Assembly (NCBI GenBank): GCA_017984655.1
Contig: JAGNZB010000010.1
Location: 1-20,964 of the forward strand
Source of the DNA: Candidatus Altimarinota bacterium
GTDB taxonomy: Bacteria > Patescibacteriota > Gracilibacteria > RBG-16-42-10
Direction: 5' to 3'
DNA: 20,964 nt
How positions within the stretch are numbered: position 1 is the first letter of the stretch; each line of letters begins with the position of its first letter. The notes beneath the pieces are model-generated. The model searched no databases. It saw only the letters and a program-made list of their open reading frames with translations, and was not told the DNA's origin. Shown here piece by piece: positions 15,907 to 20,964 of the stretch. The position numbers and the translations under genes are program-made.

Positions 15907-17364
15907 TTAGAAACTCACTGTCAGTTGAGCGCCGTTTGTACTACCGATCAAGGGAGTTACTGTCCATTGCGGATCAGTATTTCCATCGCTTGCGTCCGTA
16001 CGCTGACCACCGGGACGAACAGTTGTTGCAGGCGCTGGAGCACGACTGGGACGAGTCATACTATAGATCAACCCAGCGGTACCAACAGCAGCCACTCCGA
16101 GCCCTAGACCCAACGCAATAGTACCATTGTCTCTTGTCGCCGTAGCATCAGTATGTTGTTGACGCAAAGTTGCTAAACGGGCATTGCCAGCAGCAACCTC
16201 CTCTGCAGTCAAAGGACGATTTCTAGCCAAGGCCTGACTTTCGGCAATGATCGCCTGCTGAGCCTCAACTGCCTCATTCCGACCAGACACACCACTTGCA
16301 GCCAGGATTCCACCAACAACAGCTGTTGCTGTCCCTACTCCTAGTGTAGTAAGACTAACTGGAAACAGCCAACGGTTGGTAGCTACTGGTGTTTGGACAG
16401 GAGGAACACGTGGATGTGGAGTCACTACTCGAGGATTGCCAGGTCGTGGCACAATAGGAGTACCTTGGTTAGCAGGTGTCTGAGCTACAGTATAGGGGGT
16501 GACGACAACCAAATGCTCAACAAAGAGTGGCTCTATGCCAAGTGGCGCAATAACTGCAGACGGATTGAGTTCATGGATCCGATTGGCTATCAAGTAGTAA
16601 GCATTGAGTAAGTCTCGATATAAGCTCAATTTCCCCATGAGTGTAGAAATACTGACTTGTTCATTCTCAGGAGCCGCATTATTGGCTGCTTCAAAACGCT
16701 CACGATAAGCAGGAAAGCCAAAAGTTGCTCGCAGTCTGGCATTGGATGGTGTTGATGGCAACTCACACTGGCAACGAGCAGCAATCACTCTCAACCGTTG
16801 TAAATCCCCACGAAGTCCCTGATCGGTGATCTGCAACGCAGGAATAATGTGTTCGAGATGCGCAACCAAACTACCGATAGAAGTCATCGAAGTTAAAGCT
16901 CCTAGTGCAGTGATATTGTGCTGTGTTGCTGCAGTGATAGCATTCACATTCGCTGCAAGATGAACTTCAGTAGTTGCAAATGGATGTCCACGGAAGGTTT
17001 CCATGCCATCCGGCAAAGCCAATGGCGCTGGCACATTAGTGATATTAAGCAATGCGGCAGATGTTCGCAGAATATTGAAAGCAATCGCGGGCGATCTGTC
17101 CACAACGGGATTTGCATACAATCGCGTAAAAACCCGATACGCTCGAACATAGTCATGAGTTCTAAATGCCTCGACTGCCTCATTAAGATCTTGATTAACC
17201 TGCACACGCTGAGGATCAACTGCTGATTGATTAGGTGCAGGTCGTGGTTGGGCCTCAGCAACAGACGGTGTAAGGCCACCAAGCCCCAATGTTGCCAAAA
17301 CAGCCAACCTTGCCGCCTTCGATTTGATGGTCGCTGGTGATCCGCCAAGCTCTAATGATGACAT
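15907..17364 (-). CDS. Secreted protein of unknown function: helical N-part, Pro-rich linker, two hydrophobic segments
   Basis: I do not recognise a named family. The 485-residue precursor starts with a signal peptide (cut likely after AEA at 38). Residues about 50-270 are helical, with a TPR-like first unit (LNEAVEAFRTHDYVRAYRVFTRLY). A Pro-rich linker runs from about 285 to 328. Two hydrophobic stretches, at about 333-358 and 414-436, flank a 55-residue polar helix. The tail ends WTVTPLIGSTNGAQLTVSF, with a terminal phenylalanine. This layout recalls secreted TPR proteins of myxobacteria and related Gram-negatives, where a similar aromatic C-terminus is seen; whether the similarity reflects descent or convergence is not known. 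A single Cys pair (CQC, 198-200) is present. It has its own promoter and terminator. Confidence 0.75.
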   Translation of the reverse strand: MSSLELGGSPATIKSKAARLAVLATLGLGGLTPSVAEAQPRPAPNQSAVDPQRVQVNQDLNEAVEAFRTHDYVRAYRVFTRLYANPVVDRSPAIAFNILRTSAALLNITNVPAPLALPDGMETFRGHPFATTEVHLAANVNAITAATQHNITALGALTSMTSIGSLVAHLEHIIPALQITDQGLRGDLQRLRVIAARCQCELPSTPSNARLRATFGFPAYRERFEAANNAAPENEQVSISTLMGKLSLYRDLLNAYYLIANRIHELNPSAVIAPLGIEPLFVEHLVVVTPYTVAQTPANQGTPIVPRPGNPRVVTPHPRVPPVQTPVATNRWLFPVSLTTLGVGTATAVVGGILAASGVSGRNEAVEAQQAIIAESQALARNRPLTAEEVAAGNARLATLRQQHTDATATRDNGTIALGLGLGVAAVGTAGLIYSMTRPSRAPAPATTVRPGGQRTDASDGNTDPQWTVTPLIGSTNGAQLTVSF

Positions 17365-17394
17365 ACTGAATGTATTTATTAATCTAAGGGGATA

Positions 17395-17423
17395 AGACTA
17401 TCAACATTTAACAAATATGTCAA
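17395..17423 (-). promoter_or_regulatory. Probable promoter of the secreted-protein gene
   Basis: On the minus strand TTGACA (17418-17423) is a perfect -35. Seventeen bases on, TAGTCT (17395-17400) is a poor -10. The inferred leader is about 24 bases. Confidence 0.5.
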
Positions 17424-17425
17424 TA

Positions 17426-17437
17426 CAATAATTATTG
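17426..17437. repeat. Perfect 12-bp palindrome CAATAATTATTG in the divergent gap
   Basis: The sequence CAATAATTATTG is its own reverse complement and lies 2 bases beyond the -35 of the minus-strand promoter, between the secreted-protein gene and ndk. It could be an operator, but an AT-rich palindrome of this length can also arise by chance. Confidence 0.35.
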
Positions 17438-17461
17438 AATTTGTCTAGAGATCTGCTATTC

Positions 17462-17490
17462 TTGGCCAGAACCAGTACGCATGTTAGTAT
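17462..17490 (+). promoter_or_regulatory. Possible promoter of ndk
   Basis: TTGGCC (17462-17467) and TAGTAT (17485-17490) are 17 bases apart, each matching four of six consensus bases. The leader would be about 26 bases. Confidence 0.4.
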
Positions 17491-17522
17491 TGGCTTCGCT
17501 ATTTTAACTTTTCCGCTTCTTT

Positions 17523-18017
17523 ATGCATATGCAAAGAACTCTTGTGTTGATCAAACCAGATGGTGTCCAACGTGGCTTAATTGGTGAGATAATCAGTCGA
17601 TTCGAGAAAGCTGGTCTCAAAATGATCGGTCTCAAAATGGTCCATGTTTCTGAAGACTTTGCCCGCAAGCACTATACTGAAGATCTCGAGCTACGACGAG
17701 GCGCAAAGGTCCGCAATATGATGGTGACAGCCATGTCAAAAGAACCAATTGTCGCTATTGCGCTTGAAGGTGTCGAAGCTATCGAAGTAGTGCGCAAAAT
17801 GATCGGCAGCACTGAACCAAAGGCTGCTCTCCCAGGCACCATTCGTGGTGATTACGCACACATTAGTTATGGTCGTGCTGATGCTCAAGAGAAAGTAGTT
17901 TACAATCTAGTCCATGCTTCCGGTGATGCTAAGGATGCAAGCTATGAAGTACCATTGTGGTTCTCAGATAACGAATTAGTGGATTATAAGACTGTACACG
18001 AGTATCATGTGTTCTAA
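17523..18017 (+). CDS. ndk: Nucleoside-diphosphate kinase
   Basis: Ndk passes phosphate from NTPs to NDPs through a phosphohistidine. The catalytic His131 is present in NLVHASGD (usually NxxHGSD), as are Lys11 in LIKPDGV and GTIRGDYA at 105-112. ATG codons at 17523 and 17529 both fit; the second gives MQRTLVLIKPD, nearer the family start. At 162-164 residues it is longer than the common 130-150. The differences are in the DLELRRGAKVRNMM segment (about 54-67), which replaces the usual substrate-side loop, and a C-terminal extension ending YKTVHEYHVF. It precedes the sigma-factor gene by 60 bases. Confidence 0.95.
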   Translation: MHMQRTLVLIKPDGVQRGLIGEIISRFEKAGLKMIGLKMVHVSEDFARKHYTEDLELRRGAKVRNMMVTAMSKEPIVAIALEGVEAIEVVRKMIGSTEPKAALPGTIRGDYAHISYGRADAQEKVVYNLVHASGDAKDASYEVPLWFSDNELVDYKTVHEYHVF

Positions 18018-18030
18018 TTCGCACACTTTT

Positions 18031-18059
18031 CTGTAACAGTTCTGTACTGTTTCCGTACA
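18031..18059. repeat. Clustered short inverted repeats upstream of the sigma-factor gene
   Basis: The 60-base gap between ndk and the sigma-factor gene holds CTGT-a-ACAG (18031-18039), which overlaps ACAG-tt-CTGT. It also holds TGTAC-N7-GTACA (18043-18047 and 18055-18059). A CATAAT -10-like element follows at 18058-18063. The arrangement could be an operator for self-regulated expression of the sigma/DUF5667 pair; no T-run supports a terminator. Confidence 0.35.
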
Positions 18060-18077
18060 TAATAACGTCTTGGTCAA

Positions 18078-18647
18078 GTGATTACTACTATCCAATATCA
18101 ACAATTCGCAGCGTACTATGAAGAATACTTCAATCAAGTATATCGTTTTGTACTGCTACGCTCTGGTAGGAATAAAGACTTGGCCTTTGACCTCACGTCG
18201 GAGTTGTTCCTCAAAGCTTTGGAAAAATTCGACAGCTTTGATCCAACCATAGCTGAGTTCAAGAGTTGGATATTCAGCATCGCGAGAAACCATTTGATTG
18301 ATTTCTACCGCATGCATCGTGAGCACGTCGACATCGAGGCTGTCGCTCATGAGCTAGCCTCACCCAATCAACTAGCTCATGAACTCAACGTCACTCATGA
18401 CACCGCTATGGTGGTCTATGCACTCAAGAAAATCCCAGTCGCCCAGCAAGAACTGATTCAACTAAAATTCTTTGCGGAGCTCACCAATAGCGAGATTGCC
18501 GAAGTGCTCCACAAAACAGAAGGAAATGTCCGTGTCATGCTCCATCGCGCCATGCAGAATCTCCGGCACGCGATCGCAAACCTTTTCACACCGCACCATG
18601 ATCAAGAAGTCACTAGAACCAAATTTCAAGGAATTATCGCACATTAA
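18078..18647 (+). CDS. ECF-like sigma-70 family RNA polymerase sigma factor
   Basis: This 189-residue sigma factor has only regions 2 and 4. Region 2 (about 10-80) includes DLTSELFLKALEKFDSFDP and the -10-reading FKSWIFSIARNHLIDFYR. Region 4 (about 110-165) has the helix-turn-helix LTNSEIAEVLHKTEGNVRVMLHRAMQNLR. The start codon is GTG at 18078; no ATG fits. The last 50 bases overlap the next gene in another frame, so translation is probably coupled. ECF factors are typically held by a co-transcribed membrane anti-sigma protein, which is what the neighbour looks like, but its signal and regulon cannot be read from this window. Confidence 0.93.
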   Translation: MITTIQYQQFAAYYEEYFNQVYRFVLLRSGRNKDLAFDLTSELFLKALEKFDSFDPTIAEFKSWIFSIARNHLIDFYRMHREHVDIEAVAHELASPNQLAHELNVTHDTAMVVYALKKIPVAQQELIQLKFFAELTNSEIAEVLHKTEGNVRVMLHRAMQNLRHAIANLFTPHHDQEVTRTKFQGIIAH

Positions 18648-19413
18648 GCCACCATTGTGGGCCAAGCAACGACTTCGCCTCCGTCTCTGGTTTCGCTTCA
18701 TGTCAATGAGATTCAAGACCAGCAATGCTGCTCTATGGATGCCCCGCTTGGCACCCGTTGCCTTCTCCTTGGTAATTCTAGTGGCCATCGGTAGTACCAG
18801 TGTCTATGCTTATCAAAGCAATCAGGTCACTACTACCAATATTCTCTATCCACTCAAAGTTGCTGGTGAAAGCTTGGTTATTGCTATGACCAATGACCCT
18901 AGTGCCAAAGCTGAGCTTTATTTGAGCTTAGCTCAGAAACGAACTGAAGAAACACAACATCAGATTACCACCAGCAAAACTATTGATACCGGCACACTGG
19001 TAGCTATCGAAACCAACAATAAACATGCGATGCTTGTCGCGCAGACCATTACTGACACGACTGAGAAGAAAGCAATCGAAAACAAAATTGTTGCTTCATC
19101 ACGCCAACAAGTACAGGCACTAAGGGAAGTAAAAGCTCAAGGGATCAAAATTGCTGCAGCACAACAATCAATTCCACTCCAATCAATCAGCAAAGAGGAT
19201 ATTAGCCTTGGTAGTAATAGTGTCTCAAATAATATCGATACCAATCTTCCATTACCAACCACCACACTATCAGAACAAATTGTAGCCTCAACGCCAGAAC
19301 TACAAGTAGTGGAGACGATCCTCACTAATACTCAGAAATTCACTGAGACAACCATTGCTGCAGGGACGGGAACCAGTACGCTTGATCTCCCTTCTGAATC
19401 AATAAATCTTTAA
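18598..19413 (+). CDS. DUF5667-like single-pass membrane protein, probable partner of the sigma factor
   Basis: I chose the ATG at 18598 (271 residues), inside the last 50 bases of the sigma-factor gene. The N-terminal 50 residues are cytoplasmic and very basic. One membrane helix lies at about 51-71. The outside part begins with ILYPLKVAGESLVIAMTNDPSAKAELYLSLAQKR (about 82-115), which fits the DUF5667 pattern seen in membrane proteins encoded next to ECF sigma factors. The C-terminal third is rich in Ser and Thr and low in order. A role as anti-sigma factor is inferred from order, overlap and topology; no zinc-binding anti-sigma motif is visible. Its end overlaps the convergent DUF192 gene by 74 bases. 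Confidence 0.78.
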   Translation: MIKKSLEPNFKELSHIKPPLWAKQRLRLRLWFRFMSMRFKTSNAALWMPRLAPVAFSLVILVAIGSTSVYAYQSNQVTTTNILYPLKVAGESLVIAMTNDPSAKAELYLSLAQKRTEETQHQITTSKTIDTGTLVAIETNNKHAMLVAQTITDTTEKKAIENKIVASSRQQVQALREVKAQGIKIAAAQQSIPLQSISKEDISLGSNSVSNNIDTNLPLPTTTLSEQIVASTPELQVVETILTNTQKFTETTIAAGTGTSTLDLPSESINL

Positions 19414-19837
19414 GATCACTACTGTTGGTTTCAAGCACAGCCAGAACAGGCTGATGTGAGGGATACAATGGACAATTCACAATCGAATCTGGACAAGGCA
19501 AAGCTTCTGCTACTACTTGAACTACCCGACCATCTGCATCAAAGAAGATCATGGCCAAGGGCATTTTGGTATGCTTCATCCAGAAGCTCACCGGCAAAGG
19601 ATCATCAAATAAGAAAAGCATCCCATGTCCCTTTGCCAGATGAGGTCGATGCATCAATCCCAAGGTTTGTTCAGTTTTTGTAGTTGCTCGCTCAATGAAA
19701 AACACCGAATTCCTATCAGCAGTTTTGATCACTAGTACAGCTGACATATTTGCCACAATGGCGACTACGAGAAGGAGAACCAAGCCGACTGCGAAGATAC
19801 CGCGAAGACTGTTTTTCATCATCATAAATAGATTCAC
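19340..19837 (-). CDS. DUF192 family protein with N-terminal membrane anchor
   Basis: This 165-residue protein has a hydrophobic segment at about 12-37 (anchor or uncleaved signal) and a DUF192 domain on the outer side: LGLMHRPHLAKGHGMLFLF at about 59-77, then FWMKHTKMPLAMIFFDADG at about 85-103, which is the family hallmark. ATG at 19837 is the longest start; ATGs at 19825, 19822 and 19819 give MMMKNS forms. The biochemical function of DUF192 is not established. It ends with TGA. Its last 74 bases lie inside the DUF5667-like gene. Confidence 0.88.
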   Translation of the reverse strand: MNLFMMMKNSLRGIFAVGLVLLLVVAIVANMSAVLVIKTADRNSVFFIERATTKTEQTLGLMHRPHLAKGHGMLFLFDDPLPVSFWMKHTKMPLAMIFFDADGRVVQVVAEALPCPDSIVNCPLYPSHQPVLAVLETNSSDLKDLLIQKGDQAYWFPSLQQWLSQ

Positions 19838-19896
19838 AACAATACTAACTCAAAAGTAGCTCAAACTACTAAAGTTCTATATAGTACTGCTGTTTA

Positions 19897-20964
19897 ATGT
19901 TGGCAATGACTCCATTCCTTCTTAGTGCATTAGCAAGCTGTATAGTCGCATTCCTCTTGGTCGCTGTAGTGATACGGATCCAGCGGGGCAAATTTGCACG
20001 TGAAGTGAACGACAGCATTGGTGCCAATCGGGAACGGATGGAAACCAAGGCAAGGAACCTCCTGGAACGCAGCAGAAACGAATATGACCGTCGCCAAGAA
20101 CTGATCGCTGAGCAACTCAAACATGATGAGACGTTCTATCAGAGCACAACACTAGCATTTGAGGAGCGAAAAAAAACACTCCAAGTAGCAGACGAACATA
20201 TTGCCGAGAAAGATCAGATGGTAGAAGAGAAACACCAACAGCTTGAGAAACTAAGAGACCAAGTCGCAGCCAAAGAAGCTGAGAGATTACAACTCCTGGA
20301 AAAAACAGCTGGCATCATCAGTGAAAGCTGCTTAGCTACTTTGATGCAACAATACATGGAAAGTGAATGTGAGAACCAACAAAAGAGACTTGAAAAAAGA
20401 CTCTACCACTTCAGTCAGTCAGCCCAACACCATGCCAAGGCAGTAATGAATGTGATCAATCAGCGATACTGTGGCGAAAGCACCCGGGATCCCACCCTGA
20501 TTGAGATCGAGTTTACAGACAAAGAATTCGAGCGCATTGTCGGTGACGAACAAATGAGCAAGATTATTCATCTCGAACAATCACTGGGCAGCGAGCTCAA
20601 ATTCGAACTGCAAGAAAAAAAAGTACGGATCTTTGGTTATGATCTCTGGCGACGATACATTATCAAAGGGGCGCTGGAGAGAATGAAAAAACAGCCACAA
20701 TTTACTTTGGAGAAAGCTCTAGCTGACACACAAGCCTATACGGAGACTAGAATGCTCAAGATTGGTAACAAAGCTTGTCAGTACCTCGGCATCACCGACT
20801 TTCCAGAAGAATTAGTCAAATTAGTGGGCAGATTGGACTATCGCACTAGTTTTGGGCAGAATATTTATCGTCATTCGATTGAGGTAGCGATGCTAGGCAA
20901 GATGATTGCTGAAGAAATCGGTTGTGACCCGTATATCTGTATTGTTGGAGGCCTTCTCCATGAC
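19897..20964 (+). CDS. rny: Ribonuclease Y, N-terminal part (truncated by window end)
   Basis: The frame is open from ATG at 19897 (or 19906) to the last base, 356 codons. RNase Y is a membrane-anchored endoribonuclease that starts mRNA decay. Residues about 6-25 form the membrane helix, followed by a long charged coiled coil to about 195. A KH-like domain at about 200-255 is degenerate: the GxxG loop, normally GRIIGREG, reads ERIVGDEQ. The catalytic HD domain then begins: LVGRLDYRTSFGQNIYRHSIEVAMLG with His326, and LLHD at the very end (His355-Asp356). The HD signature secures the family. The rest of the HD domain and the C-terminus lie beyond the window. Confidence 0.93.
   Translation, partial: MLAMTPFLLSALASCIVAFLLVAVVIRIQRGKFAREVNDSIGANRERMETKARNLLERSRNEYDRRQELIAEQLKHDETFYQSTTLAFEERKKTLQVADEHIAEKDQMVEEKHQQLEKLRDQVAAKEAERLQLLEKTAGIISESCLATLMQQYMESECENQQKRLEKRLYHFSQSAQHHAKAVMNVINQRYCGESTRDPTLIEIEFTDKEFERIVGDEQMSKIIHLEQSLGSELKFELQEKKVRIFGYDLWRRYIIKGALERMKKQPQFTLEKALADTQAYTETRMLKIGNKACQYLGITDFPEELVKLVGRLDYRTSFGQNIYRHSIEVAMLGKMIAEEIGCDPYICIVGGLLHD

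Noticed and set aside
18472-18597. Upstream extension of the DUF5667-like frame
   Set aside because: It is read through sigma region 4 in another frame; the ATG at 18598 starts a basic N-terminus that fits a membrane anti-sigma protein.
19869-20120. Minus-strand open frames opposite the start of rny
   Set aside because: The plus strand carries the membrane helix, coiled coil and HD motif of RNase Y in one continuous frame; the minus frames are shadows.
1-20964. CRISPR array, tRNA, rRNA, insertion sequence or prophage
   Set aside because: No regular spaced repeats, cloverleaf-like segments, transposase or phage genes are visible, and gaps between genes are at most about 160 bases.

Overview
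This window looks like a chromosomal segment of a bacterium from the Candidate Phyla Radiation (Patescibacteria), perhaps near the Peregrinibacteria/Gracilibacteria. This placement is an inference from gene content and style, not from a marker tree. It rests on tight packing with many overlapping genes, a sigma factor paired with a DUF5667-type membrane protein, a degenerate PP2C/beta-propeller membrane protein, RNase Y, and a SecD-like domain carrying a parvulin insert. UGA is a normal stop here (it ends the genes at 2304-3647 and 19340-19837), so the recoded UGA of Gracilibacteria and Absconditabacteria does not apply. None of the 21 starts I could inspect has a Shine-Dalgarno sequence, and the promoters I can see imply leaders of about 15-26 nt.

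Layout. 1-2241: the 3' end of a mannose-1-phosphate guanylyltransferase, then recA behind a good sigma-70-type promoter, then a small protein resembling a HAS-barrel. 2304-5465: a cell-surface run of an O-antigen ligase/polymerase-like membrane protein, Lgt, and a lipoprotein that combines a SecD P1-like domain with a parvulin-like domain. rlmN lies convergently, and its stop shares the same CTAG as the lipoprotein stop. 6635-8646: a PP2C-like/TM/beta-propeller protein closed by a strong terminator. 8743-10201: a LOG-family protein, ruvC on the minus strand, and ybaB/ebfC. 10224-11414: a secreted metzincin-type metalloprotease on the minus strand with a near-consensus promoter; it separates ybaB from recR. 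11473-15853: recR, a Ddl-like protein, alr and yifB/comM, closely spaced on the plus strand. 15907-17364: a secreted protein of unknown function on the minus strand, with its own terminator and promoter. 17523-19413: ndk, an ECF-like sigma factor, and an overlapping DUF5667-like membrane partner. 19340-20964: a DUF192 protein on the minus strand and the 5' part of RNase Y, which runs off the window.

How it fits together. Much is housekeeping: recombination and repair (recA, ruvC, recR, ybaB, yifB), cell-wall precursor supply (alr and the Ddl-like gene), lipoprotein maturation and surface polysaccharide. The most notable anomalies are: the Ddl homologue, which keeps the ATP-grasp nucleotide site but has lost its omega-loop, Mg2+-ligand and substrate-arginine residues; the free-standing SecD-P1/parvulin lipoprotein beside lgt; the RNase Y KH domain with a broken GxxG loop; the PP2C-like domain lacking metal ligands; and the lack of ribosome-binding sites. 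No tRNA, rRNA, IS element, CRISPR array or prophage was seen, and no gap between genes exceeds 300 bases.
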